Positions 54,297-63,829 of a stretch of DNA of 64,000 nt are shown one piece after another (the stretch's first letter is position 1; each line of letters starts with the position of its first letter). The position numbers were made by a program, and so were the translations under genes. A model generated the notes under the pieces. That model was given only the letters and a program-made list of their open reading frames with translations, had not been told where the DNA came from and did not search any database. Location: NCBI GenBank assembly GCA_963676905.2, contig CAXXVE010000001.1, positions 992,001 to 1,056,000 on the forward strand, in the 5' to 3' direction. Source of the stretch: Oceanispirochaeta sp963676905 (GTDB lineage: Bacteria > Spirochaetota > Spirochaetia > DSM-2461).

Positions 54297-54950
54297 GTGA
54301 TACTCAAAGTTATAGAGCTCTACATATCCCGCCGGGAGTTTTTTCTGCAGCTTCTTCTGCAGCACATAGCCCTGACGGCTGTCTCGGTATTAGTGATCAC
54401 GGCCATCGGCCTGACTACGGGCATTCTGATGACAAGGAACAGGACCTTCGCCTCAGTCATGCTGACTCTGACCAACTTTTTCTACACCATTCCCTCCATA
54501 GCCCTCTTCGGTATACTCGTTACCGTCACAGGCATAGGCAACAAGAGCGCCGTTACGGCCCTGATTATCTATGGTCTGCTTCCCATTATCCGGAATACCT
54601 ATGTCGGTATCCGTGAAGTGGATCCCCAGATTATTGAAGCAGCTGTCGGTATGGGGACCACCGAGAGACAGCTTCTGTTCCGGATTAAACTCCCCCTTGC
54701 CCTGCCTGTCATCGTCTCCGGTTTCAGAACCATGGTCATTATGACCATCGCCCTTGGAGGGATCGCTTCATTTATTGGCGCCGGGGGACTGGGTGTTGCC
54801 ATCTACAGGGGGATCTCCACCTATTTTCCTGAAATGATTATCGCCGGAAGCCTCCTTGTTGCGGCTCTGGCCATTGTTACAGACTGGTTTCTGCAGCTTG
54901 CGGAAAAGAGACTCAGACGACGGGTCATGGGGCCTGTCAGGAAGGAGTAG
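54297..54950 (+). CDS. Osmoprotectant-type ABC permease (OpuCB/OsmW-like)
   Basis: The 217-aa membrane protein has about six helices and the permease signature IRNTYVGIREVDPQIIEAAVGMG, then ALGGIASFIGAGGLG, of the glycine betaine/choline/carnitine importer family. The start is a GTG at 54297 with GGAGG eight bases before it. It is the first gene of a tight three-gene operon (3-bp and 2-bp gaps). Only one permease is present, so it probably acts as a homodimer; the usual four-gene Opu set has two. Confidence 0.88.
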   Translation: MILKVIELYISRREFFLQLLLQHIALTAVSVLVITAIGLTTGILMTRNRTFASVMLTLTNFFYTIPSIALFGILVTVTGIGNKSAVTALIIYGLLPIIRNTYVGIREVDPQIIEAAVGMGTTERQLLFRIKLPLALPVIVSGFRTMVIMTIALGGIASFIGAGGLGVAIYRGISTYFPEMIIAGSLLVAALAIVTDWFLQLAEKRLRRRVMGPVRKE

Positions 54951-54953
54951 AGA

Positions 54954-55859
54954 ATGAAGAAAATTTTGTTGTTCACAGGATTAATCATGCTGACCGCACC
55001 TGTTTTACTCAGTGCGGGTGGGGGCCGTGACGGACAGGACGGGAAGAGCATTGTACTTGCAAGCAAGCCGATGACCGAGCAGTTTATAATTGCCGAGATG
55101 CTTATCGCCCTTATAGAGCAGGAGACGGATATAAGTGTTGTCCACAAGCAGGGCATTGGAGGGGGAACTTCCAACATCCACCCCGCCATGGTCTCCGGTG
55201 AGATCGATCTCTATCCCGAGTATACAGGTACAGGATGGATGTTTGTTCTGGAACAGGATTTGATCAATGATCCATCGGCCCTCTATGAGGCTGTCAAAAA
55301 GGGGTACAAGGATAAATTTAATATCGTGTGGAGCGGTCTATACGGATTCAACGATACCTTTGGCATTGCTGTGAAGCGGGAGCTTGCTGAAAAAATGAAC
55401 CTGAAAACATATACCGATCTGGCAGCGGCCAGTCAGGAGCTTACCTTCGGCGCAGAACATGACTTTTATGAGCGGGATGACGGGATGCCCGGGATCTCTG
55501 CTGTATACGGTTTTGACTTTAAAAGAGAAGTGGGCATGGACATTGGTTTGAAGTATCAGGCTGCCGATGCGGGAGAGGTGGATGTAATCAACATCTTTTC
55601 GACCGACGGACGCCTTAAAGAGTTTGATATGACAGTTCTGGAGGATGATAAAAATTTCTTTCCATCCTACTACTGTGCCACTCTTATCCGTCAGGAGACT
55701 CTGGATCTGTATCCCGAGTTAACCCCTGTGCTTGAGATGATGACAGGTATTATCGACAACGATGAGATGACCGATATGAACTATCAGGTGGAGATAGGAA
55801 GGAAGGAGCCCGGGGATGTGGCCAGAGCCTTCCTGAAGGACAGGGGGCTTCTGGACTGA
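54954..55859 (+). CDS. Glycine betaine/choline-type substrate-binding protein
   Basis: This 301-aa secreted protein (signal peptide 1-20, VLLSAGGG) has the OpuAC/OsmX binding fold: VLASKPMTEQFIIAEMLIAL, HKQGIGGGTSNIHPAMVSGE and EIDLYPEYTGTGWM. The end of the signal has Ala at the cleavage site rather than a lipobox Cys. It sits between the permease and the ATPase. A quaternary-amine ligand such as betaine, choline or carnitine is expected by family. Confidence 0.88.
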   Translation: MKKILLFTGLIMLTAPVLLSAGGGRDGQDGKSIVLASKPMTEQFIIAEMLIALIEQETDISVVHKQGIGGGTSNIHPAMVSGEIDLYPEYTGTGWMFVLEQDLINDPSALYEAVKKGYKDKFNIVWSGLYGFNDTFGIAVKRELAEKMNLKTYTDLAAASQELTFGAEHDFYERDDGMPGISAVYGFDFKREVGMDIGLKYQAADAGEVDVINIFSTDGRLKEFDMTVLEDDKNFFPSYYCATLIRQETLDLYPELTPVLEMMTGIIDNDEMTDMNYQVEIGRKEPGDVARAFLKDRGLLD

Positions 55860-55861
55860 AA

Positions 55862-56683
55862 ATGATAGAGATCCGCAATGTTTTCAAATCCTATGGCGGA
55901 AGTCCCGTCCTGGAAGATCTGAGCCTGAGTATCTCGGAAGGGGAGTTTGTTACCCTCCTTGGTCCTTCGGGCTGCGGGAAGACGACCCTTTTAAAAATGG
56001 TCAATAAACTGCTGCCCTTTGACGGGGGAAGCATTGCGGTAAAGGGAAGGAGGCTGGAGGAGTGGGACACCATCAGACTCCGGCGGAGTATAGGCTATGT
56101 TATTCAGCAGATCGGCCTCTTTCCCCATATGACCATTGAGAACAATATCTCCTATGTTATGTCCCTGGAGGGGGGATCAAAGGCCGATCGTGCCCTCCGG
56201 GCGGCGGAGCTTATCGAACTGGTCGGCATGAATCCGGATATGCTTGCCCGCTATCCCGCTGAGCTGAGTGGAGGGCAGAGGCAGAGGATCGGTGTCGCCC
56301 GGGCTCTGGCTTCGGACCCTGACATCCTTCTGATGGATGAGCCCTTCGGTGCTGTGGATGAAATTGCCAGGACGGCACTCCAGGATGAATTCCTGGCTCT
56401 GCAGAAGAAGCTTGGAAAGACAATTCTGTTTGTGACCCATGACATTCAGGAGGCCCTGAAGCTGGGGACAAGAATTGTTCTGCTCAACGGGGGGACCATT
56501 GAGCAGGAAGGGAGCAGAGAGGATCTTCTATTCCGTCCCGCCTCGGAATTTGTAAGGGACTTCTTCGGAATAAAAGGATTCAAGAGTATTCTGGATGAGC
56601 AGATCATTGCGGACGTCTACGAGAAGGTCCTTGCGGAGCACAAGACCCTTGATGAGGTCTACAGGAAGCTGAGGGAGCTCTAA
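55862..56683 (+). CDS. Osmoprotectant-type ABC transporter ATP-binding protein
   Basis: The 273-aa ATPase has Walker A (GPSGCGKT), signature (LSGGQRQRIGVARALA), Walker B (ILLMDEPFGAVD) and the H-loop (FVTHDIQEALKLG). It lacks the CBS domains that OpuCA-type proteins use for osmotic control, with a short helical tail instead. Its stop overlaps the end of the convergent LysR gene by a few bases. It completes the permease/binding protein/ATPase operon. Confidence 0.9.
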   Translation: MIEIRNVFKSYGGSPVLEDLSLSISEGEFVTLLGPSGCGKTTLLKMVNKLLPFDGGSIAVKGRRLEEWDTIRLRRSIGYVIQQIGLFPHMTIENNISYVMSLEGGSKADRALRAAELIELVGMNPDMLARYPAELSGGQRQRIGVARALASDPDILLMDEPFGAVDEIARTALQDEFLALQKKLGKTILFVTHDIQEALKLGTRIVLLNGGTIEQEGSREDLLFRPASEFVRDFFGIKGFKSILDEQIIADVYEKVLAEHKTLDEVYRKLREL

Positions 56684-57573
56684 CCCCGGGGGGCAGTCTC
56701 CGAGGCAAATTGTACGAACTTCTGCAGAGCCGGTGAGTTGTTTCCCCTGATCCAGGCCATATAGATATCAACGTAGGCTTCGGTGTTCTCATAGTCAATA
56801 TAGACAATGTCGCTCCAGAAGTTCTGTTTGAAGGATTGGGGCATGGGGGATATGGCAGTACCGGCCGAGACCATGGCCATGCAGTTTTCAAACTTGTTCA
56901 GAAGTTTTCCCTTCAGAATGTTGATTCCTCCCTTTATAAGGCGCTGATGAATGGCATTGATGCTCTTTCTTCCGATGGAAAGGTCTACCATGACCATGGG
57001 TTCATCCTTTATATCCTCGGCTCTCAGAACCTTTTTTGATGCAAGGGGGTGGGTTCCAGGCACGGCAAAGCAGATGTAGTCTCTATAGAGGAAGCGGCTG
57101 TTCAGATTCCGCTGTTCTTCGAGCTCCGCCCCCTCTATAAATCCCACACCTATCTCTCCGGACTGGAGCTTGGAGGGAATATCTCCCCAGTTCTCCAGGC
57201 TCAAAGAGAGCTCAATCTCAGGATATCCGGCCTTGAAATTCCCGAAAAGAGGGTGTGATACCATCCAGTTGAAGGGGCCGTGATAGCCAATTGTAAGAGA
57301 GTTCACCGCCTGGAGATCAATCCGTTTCGCTTCTGAGACCACGGCATCATACTCTTCCAGAAGTCGTATAAACTCCCCTTTCAGGAACTCGCCTGCCTGG
57401 GTGAGCACAACGGTCTTGTTGTTTCTTTGAAAGAGCTGGACGCCCAGCTCCTCCTCCATGTTGTGAATCTGATGGCTCATTGTGGACTGGGCCATGCACT
57501 GTTTCCGGGCAGCCCGGGTAAAGTGAAGTTCCTCTGCAAGACAGAGGAAACACTTCATCCTGTGAATATCCAT
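56680..57573 (-). CDS. LysR-family transcriptional regulator
   Basis: The 297-aa protein has the LysR helix-turn-helix at residues 1-60 (CLAEELHFTRAARKQCMAQS, MEEELGVQLFQRNN) and the two-lobed periplasmic-binding-like effector domain. ATG at 57573 (GAGAGG eight bases before it) starts the conserved Met-Asp-Ile; the longer frame from 57606 is unlikely. It is divergent from the FAD lipoprotein gene at 57777, with about 200 bp between, the classical layout for a LysR protein and its target. It ends inside the end of the ATPase gene. The effector is unknown. Confidence 0.9.
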   Translation of the reverse strand: MDIHRMKCFLCLAEELHFTRAARKQCMAQSTMSHQIHNMEEELGVQLFQRNNKTVVLTQAGEFLKGEFIRLLEEYDAVVSEAKRIDLQAVNSLTIGYHGPFNWMVSHPLFGNFKAGYPEIELSLSLENWGDIPSKLQSGEIGVGFIEGAELEEQRNLNSRFLYRDYICFAVPGTHPLASKKVLRAEDIKDEPMVMVDLSIGRKSINAIHQRLIKGGINILKGKLLNKFENCMAMVSAGTAISPMPQSFKQNFWSDIVYIDYENTEAYVDIYMAWIRGNNSPALQKFVQFASETAPRG

Positions 57574-57776
57574 ACGGGGTCCTCTCTTTAAATCCTGATC
57601 GCTCATATTCTATTGACCACACCGGGGCAGGTCTATTTACAGGCAGGCCGATAATCGAAAAAATCGATCATTCAAGCGAAATATTTCATTTTTCATTCCC
57701 GGGGGAGACTGGTATGATCATATCTAGATCTATTTATCGATAAATATATAGCGAAAAGTTTACAGGGAGATTGAGA

Positions 57777-59321
57777 ATGAGAAAAGGTGTTATTAAAGTG
57801 CTGACAGCTCTGCTGCTTACTGCGGCGGTAGTCCTGTCGGGATGTTCGAAAGATCAGGGGGGAGCAAAGGAAAGAACCCTGGGCAAGGCGGACAGGACGG
57901 CGGACGTTGTTGTGGTCGGAGCCGGTGCAGCAGGGATGTCGGCGGCGGTTCAGGCAGCACAGCTGGGGCTGGATGTTGTCCTTCTTGAAAAGAACGGATT
58001 TCCCGGAGGAACCACAATGATGGCCGAAGGTGTCTTTGCTGTGGACTCCCACTGGCAGAAGGAAGCGGGAATTGAGATCGATAAGGTGGATCTGTTCAGA
58101 CGTGTACAGGAGTACAACCACTGGCTCTCGGACAGCCGGATTCTGAAGAAATTCTTTGATGCCTCGGCCGGCAGCATCGACTGGCTGGAGGAGCTGGGGG
58201 TCAAATTCGTCGCCGCCATTTCAATGGGCAACTCTGTGCAGACCTGGCATATTTATGACGGTTTGGGCGAGGGCTTTGTGGAGTCCATGCATGAGGCGCT
58301 TCTGGAAGCGGGGGTGACACTGCTGCTTGAAACTCCCGGAAAGGAACTTGTTATGGAAGAGGGGAAAGTCAAAGGAGTTATTGCCGGAACCAGCGGGGGA
58401 GAGGAACTTAAAATTGAAGCTCCTGTTGTAATACTGGCTACCGGCGGATATTCGGACAATCCTGAAATGATGGATCAGCTTGTGGGTATTACTACAGAAA
58501 AAGTCCTGCAGGCCGGAATACCCGGAAGAACCGGAGACGGTATCAATATGGGAATCAGTGCCGGCGGTATTACCAACTATCTGGGAACAGCCATGTTTTA
58601 CGGTGGGCATCTCAAGGGCATCCCCTTCGGAAACCACCTCTATGCGGCTTCCGCCTTCCAGCCCAACATGATCCTTGTTAATCAGGACGCAGAGCGCTTT
58701 ATGGATGAGAGTATTGCCCCTGATAACTTTTCATTCTCGGGAAACGCCATGAAGAACCAGAAGAGAATTATAAGCATTCTGAACAAGGAGGCACTCGATT
58801 CCTATGTGGAAGAGGGGTGTATTGCGGGAGCGGGTGCCTACACCCTTCCTGGTGCCAAACTGACAGATCTCTACAGTCAGCTTGATGATCAGCTTGCAAA
58901 GGGCAATGAGGACATTCATATTGCCGACACCATCTCTGAGCTTGCATCCCTGCTGGACCTTGATGAAGAGGCCCTCAAGGCAACAATGGCTGAGTATGGT
59001 AAAAGCTGTGAATCAGGATATGACGGACTCTTTGGAAAGCCTTCCGGATATCTGACAGCCATGGAATCAGGACCCTGGTATGCCTTTGATCTCTCTCTGG
59101 GCTACTTTACGACTGTAGGTGGACTGAGGGTGGATGAAGATGCCCGTGTTCTGACAAAGGAGAGCGAAGCCATACCCGGGCTCTATGCCGTTGGTACCGA
59201 CTCCAATGTGATATACGGGGACTCCTATGACGTTGTCATAAGTGCAGGCTCCTGTCAGGGCTGGGCTGTAAACTCCGGACGCTTCGCAGCACAGGATGCC
59301 CGGCTTTATCTGGACAGATAG
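57777..59321 (+). CDS. FAD-binding reductase-like lipoprotein, altered active site
   Basis: This 514-aa lipoprotein (lipobox LSGC, Cys23) has the fumarate-reductase/flavocytochrome FAD fold with VVVGAGAAGMSAAVQAAQ, LEKNGFPGGTTMMAEG and a C-terminal FAD-binding part TTVGGLRVDEDARVL, IPGLYAVGTDSN. It has no FMN-binding domain. The family active-site parts are changed: the TRD-type Arg segment is ERFMDESIAPDN, the HHTMGG His is missing (GYFTTVGG), and GANRLGGN is replaced by YGDSYDVVISAGS. It is therefore not a fumarate-type reductase but a related dehydrogenase or reductase of unknown substrate. The ATG at 57777 is preferred over a TTG six bases upstream. The divergent LysR protein probably controls it. 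Confidence 0.85.
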   Translation: MRKGVIKVLTALLLTAAVVLSGCSKDQGGAKERTLGKADRTADVVVVGAGAAGMSAAVQAAQLGLDVVLLEKNGFPGGTTMMAEGVFAVDSHWQKEAGIEIDKVDLFRRVQEYNHWLSDSRILKKFFDASAGSIDWLEELGVKFVAAISMGNSVQTWHIYDGLGEGFVESMHEALLEAGVTLLLETPGKELVMEEGKVKGVIAGTSGGEELKIEAPVVILATGGYSDNPEMMDQLVGITTEKVLQAGIPGRTGDGINMGISAGGITNYLGTAMFYGGHLKGIPFGNHLYAASAFQPNMILVNQDAERFMDESIAPDNFSFSGNAMKNQKRIISILNKEALDSYVEEGCIAGAGAYTLPGAKLTDLYSQLDDQLAKGNEDIHIADTISELASLLDLDEEALKATMAEYGKSCESGYDGLFGKPSGYLTAMESGPWYAFDLSLGYFTTVGGLRVDEDARVLTKESEAIPGLYAVGTDSNVIYGDSYDVVISAGSCQGWAVNSGRFAAQDARLYLDR

Positions 59322-59355
59322 ATTCTGAGTTCAGTAATGGACAAGGGATAAAATC

Positions 59356-59395
59356 ACCCCCGGGTAGTGCGGCAGTACTCTCCGGGGGTATTTTT
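59356..59395 (+). terminator. Rho-independent terminator after the FAD lipoprotein
   Basis: Stem ACCCCCG/CGGGGGT followed by ATTTTT; the hairpin lies between two convergent genes. Confidence 0.8.
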
Positions 59396-59400
59396 CAGAC

Positions 59401-60198
59401 TCAGCCTTTTACAGCTCCGGCTGTCATTCCTTCTCCAAGCTGATCCTGAAGGAGCAAGTATACCAGTACCGAAGGCAGGGCCATAATCACAAGACAGGCG
59501 AAGACCACTTCAGGACGGGCTCCGTAAATGGAAGATGTCAGAGAGACAACTGCCATGGGGAGGGTCCGCATCTCCTCGGTTCTTGAAAAGAGGAGAGGGT
59601 TGAGGTAGTCATTCCATGAGTTGATAAAGGCGAAAACTACAACGTTCACCGCAGCGGGTTTGCTCAGGGGGGCATAGATTTTCGACCATGCGGTAAAGAA
59701 GCCTCCCCCCTCAATCATATTGGCTTCCAGCAGTTCGGTTCCCATGGAGTCGTAGTAGTTCTTGAGTATAAGAATAGCCACGGGCATCCAGAAGGTGGCT
59801 GCAGGGAAAATCAGCGCCTTGTAGCTGTTCATCCACCCCAGAGCCCTCATTGTAAGGAAGAGGGGAGATATGAAACAGATCATCGAGATGGACATGGTCA
59901 GTGTAATCAGCAGAAAAATAAAGTCTCTACCGGGAAAACGGATCTTTGAGAATGCAAAGGCTGAGAGCGAAGAGACCGCGACAATAAGCACAACCTGCAG
60001 AATTGAGACGACAAAGCTGTTGAAGATCATTCTGACAATGGGAAATCCCGATGTAAAGAGATAGGTATAGTTTCCGATACCCGCTCCCTGGAAGGAGGAC
60101 ACAACAACATTGGCCAGAGGTATGATGTAGATAACAGCCAGAACACAGAGTATGGACTGGATAATAATTTTTTCTTTCAGTGAAATATTTTTAAACAT
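59401..60198 (-). CDS. Sugar ABC transporter permease (MalG type)
   Basis: The 265-aa membrane protein has six helices and the coupling segment of carbohydrate permeases (EANMIEGGGFFTAWSKIYAP). The ATG at 60198 with AGAGGGG before it is used; a longer frame reaches into the upstream permease gene. It ends in GLTAGAVKG as is common for this family. It is the last gene of the binding protein/permease/permease operon. Confidence 0.9.
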   Translation of the reverse strand: MFKNISLKEKIIIQSILCVLAVIYIIPLANVVVSSFQGAGIGNYTYLFTSGFPIVRMIFNSFVVSILQVVLIVAVSSLSAFAFSKIRFPGRDFIFLLITLTMSISMICFISPLFLTMRALGWMNSYKALIFPAATFWMPVAILILKNYYDSMGTELLEANMIEGGGFFTAWSKIYAPLSKPAAVNVVVFAFINSWNDYLNPLLFSRTEEMRTLPMAVVSLTSSIYGARPEVVFACLVIMALPSVLVYLLLQDQLGEGMTAGAVKG

Positions 60199-60199
60199 A

Positions 60200-61111
60200 T
60201 CAGCCCCTCTGTTTCCGTTTGTTGAATTGTATCTGTGCCACCGAGAGGACAACGCTGAAGAAGATCATCACGACAGAAATCGCAGCGCCGTAACCGGCCT
60301 GTGAGTTCTGTGCAACAGCCTGATAGAGCATGGTCGCAGGGAACTGTGTCGCATTTCCAGGGCCTCCCTGGGTCAGGAGCCAGACAATATCAAATGTTTT
60401 TATGGAACCCACAAGACCAAGTACAATGACAGTGGTATGTGTGGACCAGAGGCTTGGCCAGATAATATGGATCATTGTACTCCAGAAACCGGCCCCGTCT
60501 ATCTGAGCCGCTTCGAATACACCGTCGCTGATTGTCGTCAGGCCGGCAATGTAGAAAACCATCTGGGCGCCTGTCCACTGAAAAATGTTGGCAACAATGA
60601 TGCACCATATTGCGGTATTGGGGTCTCCCAGCCAGGTTCTTGTAAAGCTCTCAAGACCCACGGTTCTGAGAAATGTATTGAGAACACCGAAGTAGGGTTC
60701 ATAGAGCCCCATAAAGGTCCGGGCAATTACTGCCGTGGACAGGGCAACGGGGATATAGAAAAGAGCCTTGAAGAATTTACTTCCTGCCAGTTTGGGGCGG
60801 AGCAGCAGGGCGAGACAGAGGCCCATAAACATCTGTACCGTTACAGTGACGATCATAAAAATTATAACATTGATCATAGCTGTAAGGGCTACGGGGTCCG
60901 TGAATAGCTGCTGATAGTTTTTCAGCCCCCTGAAAGCCATGGTCTCGGGCATAAAGCCGTCCCATTTGAAGAAACTGAGTCTGATAACGTAAAACAGACC
61001 GTAAAAAACAAAAGTCCCCATCAGTATCAGAAGGGGTAGTAGAAAAAGATAACCGGATACTGTCTCCTGGGTTTTCATCCTGGAGAGAGATCCGCTGCCG
61101 CTTTTAAACAT
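60200..61111 (-). CDS. Sugar ABC transporter permease (MalF/UgpA type)
   Basis: The 303-aa membrane protein has six helices and the EAA-like loop AAQIDGAGFWSTMIHIIWP of carbohydrate importers. Its stop lies one base before the next start (TGATATG), so the permeases are coupled. It is the first permease after the binding-protein gene, with a GC-rich hairpin in the gap. The ATPase is not in the window, as is common for carbohydrate importers that share MsmK-type ATPases. Confidence 0.9.
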   Translation of the reverse strand: MFKSGSGSLSRMKTQETVSGYLFLLPLLILMGTFVFYGLFYVIRLSFFKWDGFMPETMAFRGLKNYQQLFTDPVALTAMINVIIFMIVTVTVQMFMGLCLALLLRPKLAGSKFFKALFYIPVALSTAVIARTFMGLYEPYFGVLNTFLRTVGLESFTRTWLGDPNTAIWCIIVANIFQWTGAQMVFYIAGLTTISDGVFEAAQIDGAGFWSTMIHIIWPSLWSTHTTVIVLGLVGSIKTFDIVWLLTQGGPGNATQFPATMLYQAVAQNSQAGYGAAISVVMIFFSVVLSVAQIQFNKRKQRG

Positions 61112-61139
61112 ATTATATAAGCCTCTCTTGGGTTCGACA

Positions 61140-61163
61140 GCGGGGCCCCTTCCGGAGCCCCGC
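61140..61163 (-). promoter_or_regulatory. Intercistronic hairpin between binding-protein and permease genes
   Basis: Stem GCGGGGC/GCCCCGC with a 10-base loop and no T run. Such hairpins usually protect the upstream mRNA, giving more binding protein than permease. Confidence 0.65.
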
Positions 61164-61176
61164 CATTCATCAATTT

Positions 61177-62511
61177 TTATTCAGCGATTCTCTGCAGGGC
61201 ATCAAGCTCTGCTTTGATATCGTTTCCGGCTACAACGTTCTGGACGACAACGCCCATCTGGTTGAATACCGCAGGGCTGGACACTCCTCTGGGGCCGGCC
61301 ATGTTGTTGTTGGTTGTATCCACAATGGCATCGACTCCGTCTGATGAAGCCTTGTCCTGGTAGATGCTCTTGTCCAGTGATACTCCCTGAAGTGTGGGGA
61401 TAAGACCGGCACCGGGTCGTCCGGTTTCATAATCACGGCCTTCGGCAACAAGCATGTAGTCAAGGAGTTTCAGTGCCGCATCCAGTTTTGCAGGATCTTT
61501 GGCCAGGTTCTTGTTCAGAGCGATTCCAACATCGATTCCGCCGAGAACAACAGGTTCTCCACCGGCAAAGTTGGGAACAGGGAAGGCGCCGAATACGTCG
61601 TCGTCTGTGGCTCTTCCGCCACGGCGGTCTGCATAGGGCTGGCCTTTATCGTTGACATTTTCAGGTTTGGAGAGCATACCGATGGCCCATCCGCCGTTAA
61701 CATGCATAACAGCCTTGCCGTCGGCCCACATGCCGATGGAATCTTCATATACGGCAACTCCAAGGGCTTCCTTTTCAATTACGCCGAGGTCTACAAGCTC
61801 TTTCAGGAGCTCCATAGCCTTAACAAACTGAGGATCGTTCCACTTCACATCGCCGTTGTCTGCCTTCTCGGTAATTCCCTTTTCAACCATATTGGCGAAG
61901 AGGGCGAACACGTCTCCATTGAACCAACCGTCTTTCAGGCCGATTGTAAGGGGGAGCTTATCGGGGAATTCTGCTTTGAGTTTGGCAATAACTTCAAGAA
62001 GGCTGTCCAGGTCGGTGGGAACTTCAGTAATTCCCGCCTGCTCAAAGTAGGTCGCATTGTAGTAGATAAACATTGTAGATGCTGATCCGAGGGGTGCCAT
62101 CAGGATCTGGTCTCCTCCGGAACGGAACTTTGCATCCGCTACCACTGCGGGAACCAGTTTATCCAGGGTATCTGCAGCAGATTCGCTTATATCAAGAAGG
62201 AAGGGTTTGTACTGATTGAGGAGAGTTCCGGGCTGTACCGAAAGGATCTCGGGACCGGCTCCTGAAGAAAATTCAACCTGCAGCTTCTGTCTGTAGTCAT
62301 CCATCTGGCTGACATCGGAACGCAGTTCAATGTTGGGGTACTTGGCTTCGAATCCTTCTTTAAGAACAACAAAGTCCTCAACAGTGGGAACCGACCAGGT
62401 CCACCAGTTTAATACAACTTTACCGTCTGTGGCTGCTGACTTTTCCTGGTTGCTGCATCCTGCTAGCACCAGGATCAGAAGGGCCAGCATCAAAGTAACA
62501 CTCTTCTTCAT
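61177..62511 (-). CDS. Sugar ABC transporter substrate-binding lipoprotein
   Basis: The 444-aa lipoprotein (lipobox LAGC, Cys19) has the extracellular binding-protein family 1 fold with VVLNWWTWSVPTVEDFVVLK, EILSVQPGTLLNQYKPFLLD and MHVNGGWAIGMLSKPENV. It binds a sugar or oligosaccharide and hands it to the two permeases downstream. AGGAG lies five bases before the ATG. A LacI-type palindrome sits about 77 bp upstream of the start. The divergent LacI gene and the galactosidase-like gene beyond suggest an alpha-galactoside ligand. Confidence 0.92.
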   Translation of the reverse strand: MKKSVTLMLALLILVLAGCSNQEKSAATDGKVVLNWWTWSVPTVEDFVVLKEGFEAKYPNIELRSDVSQMDDYRQKLQVEFSSGAGPEILSVQPGTLLNQYKPFLLDISESAADTLDKLVPAVVADAKFRSGGDQILMAPLGSASTMFIYYNATYFEQAGITEVPTDLDSLLEVIAKLKAEFPDKLPLTIGLKDGWFNGDVFALFANMVEKGITEKADNGDVKWNDPQFVKAMELLKELVDLGVIEKEALGVAVYEDSIGMWADGKAVMHVNGGWAIGMLSKPENVNDKGQPYADRRGGRATDDDVFGAFPVPNFAGGEPVVLGGIDVGIALNKNLAKDPAKLDAALKLLDYMLVAEGRDYETGRPGAGLIPTLQGVSLDKSIYQDKASSDGVDAIVDTTNNNMAGPRGVSSPAVFNQMGVVVQNVVAGNDIKAELDALQRIAE

Positions 62512-62587
62512 ATCTTTCTCCTAATTTATGTAAATTGCTGATTGGTAAGGTGAGAATATCACGGCTTTCTGCAGTTTGCAAGAATAA

Positions 62588-62605
62588 ACTGAAAGCGCTT
62601 ACAGT
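62588..62605. promoter_or_regulatory. Probable LacI-family operator 1
   Basis: ACTGAAAGCGCTTACAGT is a near-perfect palindrome around the central CG typical of LacI/GalR sites, placed ahead of the sugar transporter operon. Confidence 0.8.
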
Positions 62606-62732
62606 TTTTTGATTTTTTAAGTTTCCCTTGAAAAATCTCTGATAATAGGGAAGTATTGGGGTTATAGACATTTTTTGTGGTGAAATAGTACTTTCTGTGC
62701 TAAGGTGTAGAGGCGGATGTTTCTGCATAGTG

Positions 62733-62748
62733 CTGTAATCGCTTACAG
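62733..62748. promoter_or_regulatory. Probable LacI-family operator 2
   Basis: CTGTAATCGCTTACAG, related to operator 1 and 30 bp before the regulator start, suggests autoregulation and possible DNA looping over 145 bp. Confidence 0.8.
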
Positions 62749-62777
62749 TTAATTTTCAGAGCTTTTGTGAGGGTGTT

Positions 62778-63803
62778 GTGACAATTCAAGATGTAGCTGA
62801 TGAAGCGGGTGTTTCAACCGCGACGGTTTCCAGGGTTCTGAATAATCATACAGTCCGGGCCGAGTCCCGCCGCAAGGTGGAGCAGGCCATAAAAAAACTC
62901 CACTTTGTCCCCAATGCCCTGGCCCAGGGGCTGATGCAGAAAAAGACAAGAACCATAGGGACTCTCATTACCTCAATGACCAACAGCTACTACATGGAGA
63001 TTACCGAGGCCATCGAGAAACGTCTCTGGGACAAAGAATCCATGCTCTTCCTCTGTTCAACCGATGGCGACCGGAAGCAGGAAGAGGAGTACCTTGAGAG
63101 TCTTGTATCCCGTCAGGTTGAGGGGGTGATCATGATTGACCCCACAATCGAAAACTATCAGAACGGGATATATGCCGGTGTGGCTCAGAAGCTCCCGCTG
63201 GTCCTGGTTCACTCCTTTCCTGAAATATCAGGGATCAACTCGGTGATCATCGATCAGCAGCGGGGAATGTCAAAGGTCATGGACTACCTCTGGAACCTGG
63301 GACACCGCAGGATCTCTTTCCTGAGAGGGCATCACGGATACTCTTTCGACATCAAAGAGAAAAGCTGGAGGCAGTTTCTTGAGTCCAGAGATGCCTCTCC
63401 TTCCGAGGATGACAGAATTGTTATCTGCGGCGGTAACACGGACAATGCCATTCAGGAGGCAATGAACCGCTGCATCCCTGTGTTGAAAAGGGACAGGTCG
63501 GAACGGCCGACTGCAATTTTTGCATGTAATGACCTGATGGCCATCGGAGCAATGACAGCTGCCAGAAGCCTGAATCTCAGGATACCCGAAGACCTCTCCA
63601 TTATTGGACACGACAATACAAATCTGACACAGAGTACCTACCCGGCTCTGTCCAGTGTCGATATGAAACTTGCAAGTCTCGGAAATGCGGCAGTCGATCT
63701 TTTCGATCATGCCGCGAATCCCGAGGATTGCGAACCAAGACGCATCATGATTGAACCTGATCTTGTGGTCAGGGGCTCAAGCGGTGCCTCTCCTCATTTA
63801 TAA
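62778..63803 (+). CDS. LacI-family transcriptional regulator
   Basis: This 341-aa repressor has the LacI helix-turn-helix (TIQDVADEAGVSTATVSRVL), hinge helix (VPNALAQGLMQ) and the two-lobed sugar-binding domain ending AVDLFDHAAN. Start is a GTG at 62778. Two palindromes with a central CG lie between it and the divergent sugar-transporter operon, which it very likely represses. It is followed, 26 bp later, by a galactosidase-like gene. The inducer is inferred to be a galactoside. Confidence 0.92.
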   Translation: MTIQDVADEAGVSTATVSRVLNNHTVRAESRRKVEQAIKKLHFVPNALAQGLMQKKTRTIGTLITSMTNSYYMEITEAIEKRLWDKESMLFLCSTDGDRKQEEEYLESLVSRQVEGVIMIDPTIENYQNGIYAGVAQKLPLVLVHSFPEISGINSVIIDQQRGMSKVMDYLWNLGHRRISFLRGHHGYSFDIKEKSWRQFLESRDASPSEDDRIVICGGNTDNAIQEAMNRCIPVLKRDRSERPTAIFACNDLMAIGAMTAARSLNLRIPEDLSIIGHDNTNLTQSTYPALSSVDMKLASLGNAAVDLFDHAANPEDCEPRRIMIEPDLVVRGSSGASPHL

Positions 63804-63829
63804 AAAGTTAGTAAAGGAACCATCTCTCT

